Origin: UBA10107 sp963835585
Lineage (GTDB): Archaea; Nanobdellota; Nanobdellia; Woesearchaeales; UBA10107
Length of the DNA: 64,000 nucleotides
Direction of reading: 5' to 3'
Assembly: GCA_963835585.1 (NCBI GenBank)
Contig: CAWIGF010000003.1
Location: 310,001-374,000, forward strand
The notes beneath the pieces are model-generated. The model did no database searches. It was given only the letters and a program-made list of their open reading frames with translations, and was not told the origin of the DNA. The position numbers and the translations under genes were made by a program. Shown in pieces: positions 1-7,933 of this stretch; within the stretch, counting starts at the first letter, position 1, and each line of letters starts with the position of its first letter.

Positions 1-286
1 TTAGCATAAGCATCGCTGAATACGGCGAATTGATTTCAATTCTCCATCCGTTCATGGAAACATCGATGATCTTTCCGATTATCGTGTCTCCTCTTTTAGG
101 CATATAGCGTCCACTAATGGAAATTAACTTCAGAACCTTTCCCTCAACTTGAAGAATTCCTAGCTTTCCCGCCCGTATATTTTCTCCTTCCCTGTATGTG
201 CCGTAGCTTGGAAGGTAGTCCATTCCCGTAGCCAATATCTCGCCCGGAACGACGATTGTTTTTTCATTTACTTTTAATTCACTCAT
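1..286 (-). CDS. rrp4: Exosome RNA-binding subunit Rrp4 (partial)
   Basis: N-terminal part of Rrp4, the S1/KH cap subunit that feeds RNA into the archaeal exosome ring. About 95 residues are visible before the window edge cuts the gene. The start reads MSELKVNEKTIVVPGEIL, and the stretch ISGRYMPKRGDTIIGKI enters the S1 domain, as in archaeal Rrp4. The ATG follows a strong AGGAGGA ribosome binding site that overlaps the stop codon of the upstream SBDS gene (8 nt gap), so the two are probably translationally linked. The order pop5-psmA-SBDS-rrp4 is the known archaeal exosome superoperon. The rest of the S1 domain and the KH domain lie outside the window. Confidence 0.93.
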   Translation of the reverse strand, partial: MSELKVNEKTIVVPGEILATGMDYLPSYGTYREGENIRAGKLGILQVEGKVLKLISISGRYMPKRGDTIIGKIIDVSMNGWRIEINSPYSAMLML

Positions 287-294
287 TTTTCCTC

Positions 295-1002
295 CTAATC
301 TAGTAATTTCATATCTATCTTTCCGCGAGTTGCGTCATTTATCTTGTTCATGAGCTCTTCTCGCAATCCAGCCGGAACAGATATTGTCGCTGTTACGCTT
401 CTGTCCTGATTCCATGTTTCTCTGGTTATTCTTCCTATTTTCTTGCAAATTTCCATGACAGTTCCCGCAAAATGCGGAGCGACGTTTACAACCTGAATGA
501 CCCTTTCCTCAAATTTTATAGGGATTATCTTTTTCACGCTTTTTATAGCTTCATTCAATTGATCGTCAACTTTCCTCTCGTCAACATTGAATTTCGACTG
601 GTGCAATGCGTCCTCGATTGTTTTCTGCGGAACAGGCTTCAATGTCCTCGCATCGACAGCGTTCATCGCAATCAATGCAACAATCCGCTTCCACTTATCG
701 TCTTTTTCTTTGTCCCTTTGTTCGCTTGTTGTGTTGATTGTCCCTTCCTTTAGAATTATCTCGGCTACTTCAATGATGTCGCTTGTTTCAAACGCGCTTT
801 CAAGATCTTTCTTGGATGCCCTTTTTCCCTTCCTTGAATCCTCAAAAATATCCTCGATGGCAAGAATGCTGCTCATGTCTATATTTTTCCCTTCTTTTAG
901 CAGGTTTTTTGCGTTCTGTGCGGCGTTAGGGTCTACAAGAATTTCAAAGCGCTTTCCTATCTTATTTACTCTTGAAATGACCGCCTTGTCAATCGGAATC
1001 AT
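295..1002 (-). CDS. Ribosome maturation protein SBDS/Sdo1
   Basis: The 235-residue length matches the archaeal SBDS family, which acts late in 60S-type subunit maturation and also associates with the exosome. The N-terminal FYSH domain (about 1-90) contains the SRKGKRASKKDL stretch typical of the family. A helical middle domain (TLKPVPQKTIEDAL) and a C-terminal ferredoxin-like domain (about 160-235) follow. It lies 1 nt downstream of psmA and 8 nt upstream of rrp4, so it is co-transcribed in the superoperon. Start and length are conventional and nothing appears degraded. Confidence 0.96.
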   Translation of the reverse strand: MIPIDKAVISRVNKIGKRFEILVDPNAAQNAKNLLKEGKNIDMSSILAIEDIFEDSRKGKRASKKDLESAFETSDIIEVAEIILKEGTINTTSEQRDKEKDDKWKRIVALIAMNAVDARTLKPVPQKTIEDALHQSKFNVDERKVDDQLNEAIKSVKKIIPIKFEERVIQVVNVAPHFAGTVMEICKKIGRITRETWNQDRSVTATISVPAGLREELMNKINDATRGKIDMKLLD

Positions 1003-1003
1003 T

Positions 1004-1750
1004 TTACTTTCCCTTCTTTACCGCAGCGACATTCTCTTCGATTTCTTTTTGCGATATTTTTACGAACTCTCTTGTCTTCGCGTCGATGTATGCTGCATCA
1101 AGCCGTTTCGCATCAAAATCTTCCAATGCCCTAGTTAGTGCCTTGATGGAAAGTTTTAGTCCATCTTTGACAGTCATTGTTTCCTTGTATTCTTTGTGGA
1201 GTATTTCATCAACGACGGATTCTCCCTCTCCTATGACTGTTGCCTTGTATTCAAAGAATATTCCTGTTGGATCCGTCTCGAACAATCGTATCCCAGTATC
1301 ATCGACTCCGCCGATAAGCAATGAAACGCCGAATGGCCTGTATCCACCTGATTGTGTCGTGATTTGTTTCAAATCACAGATATCTTTTACAATTGTAAGC
1401 ACATCGACTGGATGGTCGTATGTTACCCTATGCTGTTGCGCCGTTAACTGGGCTCTTTCGACAAGGACTCTTGCATCCGATAGGATTCCTGCAGCGGTTG
1501 CCGCGATATGATTATCGATCATGAATGTCTTTTCAATCGATTCGACGACTATCAAGTCATCAACAATTCGCTTGTCTGCGACGAGCAAGACACCGTCTTT
1601 GCAGCGTATTCCAATTGCAGTGCTTCCCTGCTTTATAGTCTTCTTTGCATATTCAACCTGCAATAATCGTCCGTCAGGACTGAACATGGTGATGGCCCTA
1701 TCATATCCCATCATTTGGTGTTGTTGTGGTTGCATTTCTTCTTTTGCCAT
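1004..1750 (-). CDS. psmA: 20S proteasome alpha subunit
   Basis: A 248-residue alpha-type subunit forming the outer rings of the archaeal 20S proteasome and gating substrate entry. The N-terminus carries the alpha signature YDRAITMFSPDGRLLQVEYA (about residues 16-35), which forms the gate and H0 helix. There is no processed N-terminal threonine, as expected for an alpha subunit. The lysine-rich C-terminus ends VAAVKKGK. It sits between pop5 (12 nt upstream) and SBDS (1 nt downstream). Its partner psmB is encoded separately at 31223-31876. Confidence 0.98.
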   Translation of the reverse strand: MAKEEMQPQQHQMMGYDRAITMFSPDGRLLQVEYAKKTIKQGSTAIGIRCKDGVLLVADKRIVDDLIVVESIEKTFMIDNHIAATAAGILSDARVLVERAQLTAQQHRVTYDHPVDVLTIVKDICDLKQITTQSGGYRPFGVSLLIGGVDDTGIRLFETDPTGIFFEYKATVIGEGESVVDEILHKEYKETMTVKDGLKLSIKALTRALEDFDAKRLDAAYIDAKTREFVKISQKEIEENVAAVKKGK

Positions 1751-1762
1751 AATGTGTACCTC

Positions 1763-2122
1763 TTACGCCTCTGCCTTTTTCATTTCATCATATTTCTGTG
1801 TCGCTTTTTTTAATGTTCCTGACACTATTCTTGTTCTGAAAATAGCGTTCGTGTCATCAATCTTTTTGATGAGCATTAATGCCGTCCTGACCTTGTCCAC
1901 ATACCGATGTCCTACTCTTATTGTGCCGTGGTTGTCATGGTATTTGTCTTTCAAAAAAATTATGCCTGCCTTTCCTGCATCCAACGTTCCGAGCAGTTCA
2001 AGTGCGCTTTCTGAAACGGCATGAGCAACTTTTTCAGCTGGAAACATGCTTTCTGAGATAATTTCAAACGACAGGTATCGCTTTTTTTCCTTTAATGCCG
2101 GCAGCAATGGTTTCAATTTCAT
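1763..2122 (-). CDS. rnp2: RNase P protein component 2 (Pop5/Rpp14)
   Basis: A 119-residue RNase P/MRP protein of the Pop5/Rpp14 family, which helps the RNase P RNA process tRNA 5' ends. The start PALKEKKRYLSFEIIS matches the usual opening of archaeal Pop5, and GIIFLKDKYHDNHGTIRVGH is the conserved core. I chose the ATG at 2122. A TTG nine codons upstream is in frame but would add an atypical extension. A TATA-like CTTTATAAAC at about 2197-2207 would give a leader of about 50 nt. First gene of the superoperon, divergent from the gene at 2251. Confidence 0.9.
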   Translation of the reverse strand: MKLKPLLPALKEKKRYLSFEIISESMFPAEKVAHAVSESALELLGTLDAGKAGIIFLKDKYHDNHGTIRVGHRYVDKVRTALMLIKKIDDTNAIFRTRIVSGTLKKATQKYDEMKKAEA

Positions 2123-2250
2123 ATTTTTTTGTAAGGCCTGTTTATACAAGAAAAGCCTTGGTTCTTTCTATCTCTCTAAGCAATAATAGTTTGGCACGAG
2201 TTTATAAAGGTTTTGTTAAGGTTTATATATAAAGCGGATGTCGCACGGGT

Positions 2251-2589
2251 ATGCATAAAGACGCGTATAAGCCATGCAGTGTTAAAAATGCCCTAATGCT
2301 AGATCATAGGATAGATGCTTTCTACCTGATCAAAGGCGTTGTAACAGAATTGCATCAGGTCGGTGAGGGATATTCAGGCGTAGTTGAAGATGAGTCCGGA
2401 AAAGCCAATTTTTTCGTTTTTCCGGATGAAAGCAATTCAATGCAAGGAGTGCTCAACGATTCTCTTGATAAAAAAAGGCAACTTGAGGCAAGAGTCCAAT
2501 GCGTCCGTGACGGACAGGAAGAAAAGAACCTATTTCTCATAATAAATTCTGTTGCTCATCATTTGGATGGGGACATATATCGTTTCTGA
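2251..2589 (+). CDS. Small OB-fold-like protein of unknown function
   Basis: 112 residues, family not recognised. The pattern of alternating hydrophobic strands with GVVTELHQVGEGYSGVVEDE and GKANFFVF resembles an OB-fold nucleic-acid-binding domain, but this is inferred from pattern only. A TATA box (TTTATATATAAAG, about 2222-2234) lies about 25 nt upstream of the ATG, so the transcript is probably leaderless. It is divergent from the exosome superoperon. Its stop directly abuts the stop of the convergent gene at 2590, leaving no spacer. Confidence 0.7.
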   Translation: MHKDAYKPCSVKNALMLDHRIDAFYLIKGVVTELHQVGEGYSGVVEDESGKANFFVFPDESNSMQGVLNDSLDKKRQLEARVQCVRDGQEEKNLFLIINSVAHHLDGDIYRF

Positions 2590-2994
2590 TTAAATCTTGT
2601 TTTTGTTCTTCAAGTCAGAGACCGGCTTCCTGAACTCGTAGTCTGATTTCATTTCATACCACGAGCTTATCGAGTCTTCTCCGAGTTTCCAGCACAGGAA
2701 TATCTCTTTTCCATCGTGCATTGAGAAGAAATTGACAAGCCCTTGATCTATGTCCTTCAGGACGACGCCATCCTTGAGCAAAGATTCGACTTCCTTGCAG
2801 AATTTCAGGGAGAATTCGTGGAATTTTTTATTCATCGCGACGTCTTGCTTTATTGTTTCGTACTCATCCTCGTATTGTATGTCGATTGAATCGAGCAGAT
2901 CGATAGCTCTGCTGAGCTTCACGAGACGAAGTATTCTTTCCCTTAACTTTGGTATTGTGTTTTCAGCCTCGGAAACAGAATAATATTTTTTCAT
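2590..2994 (-). CDS. DUF2203 family protein
   Basis: 134 residues matching the DUF2203 pattern: an N-terminal KKYYSVSEAENTIPKLRERI helix, then DIDQGLVNFFSMHDGKEIFL and CWKLGEDSISSWYEM, the most conserved block of the family. Function is unknown; members are small helical proteins in archaea and bacteria. I start at the ATG at 2994 because a TATA box (ATTTAAAT, about 3015) lies 25 nt upstream; the in-frame codon at 3000 would be too close to it. It is convergent with the gene ending at 2589. Confidence 0.75.
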   Translation of the reverse strand: MKKYYSVSEAENTIPKLRERILRLVKLSRAIDLLDSIDIQYEDEYETIKQDVAMNKKFHEFSLKFCKEVESLLKDGVVLKDIDQGLVNFFSMHDGKEIFLCWKLGEDSISSWYEMKSDYEFRKPVSDLKNKNKI

Positions 2995-3063
2995 AAGCAC
3001 TCAGATTTTCATTAATTTAAATAGTTTGCCAATGTTTAAATATAGAAAATTATCAGTTATTGC

Positions 3064-3840
3064 ATGGCAAAATGGCTGTATTATTTCTGTGCGTTCATCT
3101 GTCTATCCTTGTTTGTTTCATCTTTGACTGGAAAATTGTTCATTGACTCTGTTGTAGCGGGTGCTGATGCGGCAAAGCAAAATGCTTCACAACAGGTTGA
3201 TGTTGTTGTCAAAGCATCTCTTCAGGATATTTATTCACATATGAATCAGACGCAGTTGCAGCAAATACAGCAAATCAATTCGTTGACGTTAGATCAGCGT
3301 AAGCTTTTGATTCCGGGTTGCCAGGCAAACAACGAGACAAATCAACCATTCTGTGATTCGCGGTTCATCGCAGGAACTATGACCTTCGATGACATTATGA
3401 AAGAAGGCTTATCACAACAATTTTCCAACGCTACAAACTCCTCTATTGATGCTGTGGAAAGTCAAATAACGAAGTACAATTCATATAATCTAGTTTTGAT
3501 TGCTGTTGTGTCATGCATGCTCGGCCTAATTCTCTATGTTGCTGCGAAAGGAACAACTGGACTGCAGATGTTTTTCGGAAACTTGTCTTGGTTGTTTTTA
3601 CTGTCCGCGTTGTCGTTCAAGACTATGCCTGCACTCATCAATAAACTAGTATCTTCAGCGAACCTTGGCAATGACCCAACCACGCAAAAAATAGGATCTG
3701 TATTGATAGGAGTTGTTGTTGACTGGATGAAGCCGGCGATGAATCATGTCGCGATGGTAAGCATAATTCTTGCGATAATATGTCTGGTTGTATGGGTTTC
3801 TATGAAAGTGTTCAGAAATTATGATGTGAGTGTGAATTAA
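3064..3840 (+). CDS. Membrane protein of unknown function
   Basis: 258 residues with an N-terminal hydrophobic segment (about 4-24), then an extracytoplasmic-looking Gln/Asn/Ser-rich region of about 110 residues with several N-x-S/T sequons and two cysteines that could pair (GCQANNETNQPFC). Three further hydrophobic segments follow (about 143-160, 168-185 and 228-247). No family is recognised. A TATA box (GTTTAAATA, about 3034-3042) 26 nt before the ATG implies a leaderless transcript. The stop overlaps by 4 nt the stop of the convergent kinase-like gene. Confidence 0.75.
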   Translation: MAKWLYYFCAFICLSLFVSSLTGKLFIDSVVAGADAAKQNASQQVDVVVKASLQDIYSHMNQTQLQQIQQINSLTLDQRKLLIPGCQANNETNQPFCDSRFIAGTMTFDDIMKEGLSQQFSNATNSSIDAVESQITKYNSYNLVLIAVVSCMLGLILYVAAKGTTGLQMFFGNLSWLFLLSALSFKTMPALINKLVSSANLGNDPTTQKIGSVLIGVVVDWMKPAMNHVAMVSIILAIICLVVWVSMKVFRNYDVSVN

Positions 3841-5198
3841 TCATTTGCCAGTTCATCTATTCCTTTTGATAACTCAGAAGTATCTTCATTTGTATTTCTG
3901 TATTTTGAGTTTCTTTCTTCTTCTATGTATTTCGTAACCTTTTCCCTGACAATTTGTTCTGGCAGAACGCCTCTTCCAACTCTGTCTTCGAGGCACTTCG
4001 TAAGTTCATCAACTATTTTTTCCATTGGTCTTCTTTCATCAGGTCTCGGTTTAAGTGGATTATTAACCATTATGTCTAGTTCTTTTTCTGTAAATGATTT
4101 GTTGAATTTCCTGACTGGAAGATGATGACCTTTAAGGACCCTTTCCTTGAATAATTCTCCCTTCCCTTCAAAAGGATGATAGTTAGTAATTAATACGAAA
4201 GAAGGAATACCTATTGCTTCAAAGACGGCAGATTTTGGATTGTATTTATATTTTCCTTCAAACCCTCCATTTGCACGCGGTTTCTTTATATTTATTTTTT
4301 CAGGAGAGAAATATTCCATACTTCCTTCTGTCTTTTCGCAAAGTGGGTCGATTTGATTCACTATTCCATCAAAACCTACTCTGAAGTTTGATATATTGTC
4401 ATCATCGTCCATTCCATTTTCATCATATTCATCTGGAGATATTTTATTCTTCATGTATGATTTTAAAGCGGCAATCTGGAGCATTATTGCTATTACCGTC
4501 TCTGGGTGCAGAAACATTTCTCCTTTCATTCGCCATGCCATTTCATCTGAACTTATCATCTTTATCAGATCCATTCCGTCGACAAATCTGGCAACATGAT
4601 AAATTCCTTTTTTTGTCTCTCCATATGGAGGTATTATTTCAGGTATGTTCGGATGATGGAGTCTAGACAGGAGCGCGTATTGTTTTTTGAAATTATCTTT
4701 TGTATCTGGATGAATTCCTCCTCCAGAATCAGCAGGGGTTGTCTTTACAAGACAGATGTCTACAAATGGAGCTTCACAGTTTTTTCTCAGTGCTTTTGTG
4801 TTGTGTATTGGAGTTGTTCCGTAAAGTTCTTTGCTGAATGCACTTATTGCGGGAATTAATGTGCTCTCTACATATGGCTTATTCGCAAGAGTTTTTGCAG
4901 GATCATTTTTGGGCTGGAGATTCCTTCTTTTTCTTTCGAGAATCCATAGCCACTGTCTTGGAACCGCATTCGGAAGGTATATGTCTTTCGCTATCTCAAG
5001 CTGATTAAGAGTTTTATCATCCTCAAATTTTGCAATGAGTCCTTCCTGAACAATTTTTTTTCCACCACCACCGCTGTATGCACCGGCAACCAAATTAGGT
5101 GCAATATATTCTCCAGGTTCAAAGACTGGCCTCTCTTCAAGATTTATTTTTGTGAGTTGTTCCTTCAAATCTTTTTTAAGAGAATATGGTTTGCTCAT
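3837..5198 (-). CDS. Divergent protein kinase-fold protein (likely pseudokinase)
   Basis: 453 residues. The segment 145-400 follows the eukaryotic-like kinase plan. A beta-3 strand with a possible ATP lysine (DICLVKTTP, K152) is followed by an alpha-C-like FKKQYALLSRLHHPNIPEI in which the usual Glu is Gln. A hinge-like YHVARFVDG precedes VGFDGIVNQID, which aligns with the region before DFG in bacterial kinases, then EYFSPEKI (APE-like) and FVLITNYHPFEG (subdomain IX-like). The HRD catalytic Asp is not visible, DFG reads DPL, and an acidic insert (GMDDDD) occupies the catalytic loop. It is therefore probably a binding or scaffold domain. Its start overlaps the upstream gene's stop by 4 nt (ATGA type), indicating tight coupling. 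Kinase assignment is by motif reading only. Confidence 0.6.
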   Translation of the reverse strand: MSKPYSLKKDLKEQLTKINLEERPVFEPGEYIAPNLVAGAYSGGGGKKIVQEGLIAKFEDDKTLNQLEIAKDIYLPNAVPRQWLWILERKRRNLQPKNDPAKTLANKPYVESTLIPAISAFSKELYGTTPIHNTKALRKNCEAPFVDICLVKTTPADSGGGIHPDTKDNFKKQYALLSRLHHPNIPEIIPPYGETKKGIYHVARFVDGMDLIKMISSDEMAWRMKGEMFLHPETVIAIMLQIAALKSYMKNKISPDEYDENGMDDDDNISNFRVGFDGIVNQIDPLCEKTEGSMEYFSPEKINIKKPRANGGFEGKYKYNPKSAVFEAIGIPSFVLITNYHPFEGKGELFKERVLKGHHLPVRKFNKSFTEKELDIMVNNPLKPRPDERRPMEKIVDELTKCLEDRVGRGVLPEQIVREKVTKYIEEERNSKYRNTNEDTSELSKGIDELAND

Positions 5199-6637
5199 TT
5201 ATGTACTCCTAGCCAAAAGCTTCCCTCTCCTTTTTCTCCTTGCTTGTCCATTGTGTACGCTTCAATAAAATATTTTCCAGGGTCTAAGTTGCTTGTTTTA
5301 ATTTCTCTCTCTTCTTTAACTTCTTTATCACCATTGTATTTTTTATCCAGTAAAAATTGTTTCTCTCCTTTTTTCTTTCCTGGGTTGATTATGATATAAG
5401 CATGCATACTAGTTATGCCTCTCTTGTCATGGGCGTTGAACTTGAGTAAAGTTTTATTCCTATCTGGATAAAAGTCAACTATTGTTACCTTTGGTTCTTC
5501 ATTTTTATTGGAATAATTTTTATGTGTTTGCTTCTTTTTCTCTGTCGTTTTTCTAATTTCCGGTGTTTCCTGGGCAAATTGCGTTGATGAGTAAGAATCT
5601 GTATTTGTAACTGCTGTATGTTTTCTTTTTCCAACAAGATTATATCCTCCGTAAATCAATCCTGCAATACCCACTATCGCCGCTACCTTGAATAAGTTTC
5701 TTGAGATTTTTCTCTGTTTCTCTATTTTTTCGACAGGTTCGCATGCAGTTTCATAAGGATTATATGAATTTTGCATAGTGAAATATGCGGGAGAATCGAG
5801 TTCTTTCGAGATTTCTTCCAATGATGCTCCTTTTAATGTGTCATCGCAAAGAACAATTATTCTCGAATCTAGGCCATGTTTTTCGGAAGCAGTGCGAATT
5901 GCATCAGCAACGTTTTTGCCGTTGTTTTCTGAAATCGGTTTTTCATTCTCTTTCAGATAATCTTTTACAAATTTTGGATCTCCAAACAGAACAGTTCTCG
6001 AGGCAGGATTGAATATTTCGATGCCCGGCTCCGTATCTTGAATTACTTTTTGGAATTTATTTTTTCTTGCTTTTTTTGCCAATTTTGATATTTCAATTAT
6101 TGTCGTTTTTTCAGCTTCCTCAATCCAGTTAATTGGCTTATGATATTCTGTTTTCGTTCTTAAACCTAACATCTTTTGCTGTCCTTCTTCCCATTTTTCT
6201 CCCAATGAAGAGGGTATTTCGGTTTCGTTCGCTATTTTCTCTCTTGCTGAATTTTCTGGCGTTCCTACTATGTATATATCATATAACATCTTCAGATCTA
6301 CTCCTCTCATTTCTTTATCAAAATGTTCTGTTTTGTCGCTTTCCAATCTTAGTTCATTTGCCGGAATAAGATTTCTGAACACGCAAGGGTCTCCGAATGA
6401 AAGAAAAATACCTTTGCCAACTCTTGGTCTGCTATTGATCTTTAGCTCAACAACATCGCACAATCCTCTTAATTTTCTGACTCTTTTTTTTTCAGCTGGA
6501 AGAGTATATGATTTTCTTTTTGTGTATGGCATAATTTCCCCTTCTTCTATTTCTTTTCCGAGAAAATTAGCTAAGAAAATACCAAGCTTGGTTCTCAAAT
6601 TGGTTCCAATATTCTTTGTATTAGATGAATCGCTCAT
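5195..6637 (-). CDS. Single-pass membrane protein, unknown
   Basis: 480 residues, family not recognised. A soluble, probably cytoplasmic N-terminal region (1-300) includes the segment SRTVLFGDPKFVKDYLKE. A single transmembrane segment follows at about 306-326 (LFKVAAIVGIAGLIYGGY). A low-complexity linker rich in Thr, Lys and Glu then leads to a C-terminal domain (about 375-480) whose strand pattern, starting VTIVDFYPDRNKTLLKF, suggests an Ig-like beta sandwich outside the membrane. It sits between the 408-residue-class gene (5 nt gap) and the kinase-like gene (4 nt overlap). It could link an outside domain to cytoplasmic partners; this is inference. Confidence 0.6.
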   Translation of the reverse strand: MSDSSNTKNIGTNLRTKLGIFLANFLGKEIEEGEIMPYTKRKSYTLPAEKKRVRKLRGLCDVVELKINSRPRVGKGIFLSFGDPCVFRNLIPANELRLESDKTEHFDKEMRGVDLKMLYDIYIVGTPENSAREKIANETEIPSSLGEKWEEGQQKMLGLRTKTEYHKPINWIEEAEKTTIIEISKLAKKARKNKFQKVIQDTEPGIEIFNPASRTVLFGDPKFVKDYLKENEKPISENNGKNVADAIRTASEKHGLDSRIIVLCDDTLKGASLEEISKELDSPAYFTMQNSYNPYETACEPVEKIEKQRKISRNLFKVAAIVGIAGLIYGGYNLVGKRKHTAVTNTDSYSSTQFAQETPEIRKTTEKKKQTHKNYSNKNEEPKVTIVDFYPDRNKTLLKFNAHDKRGITSMHAYIIINPGKKKGEKQFLLDKKYNGDKEVKEEREIKTSNLDPGKYFIEAYTMDKQGEKGEGSFWLGVHK

Positions 6638-6642
6638 AAATA

Positions 6643-7860
6643 TTATTTATTTTCAGCAGGTTTTGTAAGGATAAGTCTATTATCATTGTAACCACTATCT
6701 GCTAAAATCAGTTCAGCTTCTTGTTTTTCATTGCTGTCCAGATCAAAAATAATGTCTCTGCATATCGGCGAATTATATTTTTTCACTTTTGGGTGCATTC
6801 CCATTCTGGTCGATACTCCATCCGATTCTTCTTTGATGAAATCCTCGATATTTGCTTTGAAATCATTCCTTGTAAGCGCTGTTGGGTATTTTTCATCAAG
6901 CTCTTTCTCTCTTATTATGTTTCTCAAAACGTCATCATATTTCACTCCATGGTGAATTACTTTTGTCCCGTTTTTTGAACAGTTTACATATTGCAACACT
7001 TTTCTTTCCGTTTTATCATCCCTGTGCACTATAAAGAACCCATGAGCACGATATTCAGGAGCTTTGCCCTTTTCTACTATCTCAGTGTATCTGCTTATTA
7101 GGCTGGCTTCAATTGCCAAGCGGTCAAGGTCAAGGCATTTAAACTTGTCTTTTCCGAGAGTGGTAAGATCAGGAGTTTGTTTTGTGTTCGTGTAAACATA
7201 TTTAAAATAAGGCAAGATAAAATTGGTCAGATGAATTCTTTTTTTATTGGCCCCGTACCCAATTTGAGTTTTAAACATTTCAACTCGATTTTCTTCATTC
7301 GGGGCAATTCCACTTAGTGTAATCAAATCGGCTAAATCGTCTTTGTTCTTTTTTTCAAGTTCATCAATGAATCTGTCAATTAATCTTGGGTTTTTTTCTA
7401 TTGTTCTCCATGAAAGAAGTTTGCTTCTAAGGCCCATGCCCAATACTCCTACTCCTTCCGATACGAGAAGATCTTCTGTTAACCCGTAGTGGTTCATGAT
7501 GTCGTCATGTTTTACAAAATCAATCATTTTGTCAAGACGTAAGTCTCTTCTTACTGTAAACGCAGAAACTTTCATTCCTCTGACCAATATTGGGTAAAGT
7601 TCCGCCTTTTCATTTTCCGTTTCAAGCCATTGGATAATCTGAGAATCGAGCTTTTCCGAACTATTAGGATCCATCACAAGATTTTTCTTCATACTTAGAA
7701 AAATAGGAGTACCTGATGCTTCAATGAGTCCATCTCTATATGTGGTCCGCATTACTGTTGAACTTGTTGATGGAGTTGGTTCGCTATCTCCTAAAAGATC
7801 TTCTTCTGGGGGTGCTCCTGTGTTGTCTTCGTTCATTTTTAATCCTATTCGCCTCGCCAT
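6643..7860 (-). CDS. Conserved-looking protein of unknown function
   Basis: About 405 residues, no family recognised. There is no signal peptide or membrane segment. The N-terminal 40 residues are low-complexity and acidic (GAPPEEDLLGDSEPTPSTSS). The rest looks globular with alternating helices and strands, including FILPYFKYVYTNT and HGFFIVHRDDKTERKVLQYV. The start is set at 7860 because a TATA box (ATTTAAAT at 7881-7888) would initiate there; an upstream in-frame ATG at 7869 is too close. A copy of the shared upstream box (TTAGTACTCGATAGTG) lies at about 7901-7916, so it has its own promoter within the block. Confidence 0.6.
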   Translation of the reverse strand: MARRIGLKMNEDNTGAPPEEDLLGDSEPTPSTSSTVMRTTYRDGLIEASGTPIFLSMKKNLVMDPNSSEKLDSQIIQWLETENEKAELYPILVRGMKVSAFTVRRDLRLDKMIDFVKHDDIMNHYGLTEDLLVSEGVGVLGMGLRSKLLSWRTIEKNPRLIDRFIDELEKKNKDDLADLITLSGIAPNEENRVEMFKTQIGYGANKKRIHLTNFILPYFKYVYTNTKQTPDLTTLGKDKFKCLDLDRLAIEASLISRYTEIVEKGKAPEYRAHGFFIVHRDDKTERKVLQYVNCSKNGTKVIHHGVKYDDVLRNIIREKELDEKYPTALTRNDFKANIEDFIKEESDGVSTRMGMHPKVKKYNSPICRDIIFDLDSNEKQEAELILADSGYNDNRLILTKPAENK

Positions 7861-7933
7861 TCGCTCCACGGCTTACTTGTATTTAAATCTTTTTGTTATG
7901 TTAGTACTCGATAGTGATGTATTCTCCTCATAT

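Noticed and set aside
587..1138. Long open frame on the plus strand opposite SBDS and psmA
   Set aside because: It is the antisense shadow of two well-conserved genes, spans their junction and has no recognisable motif or promoter.
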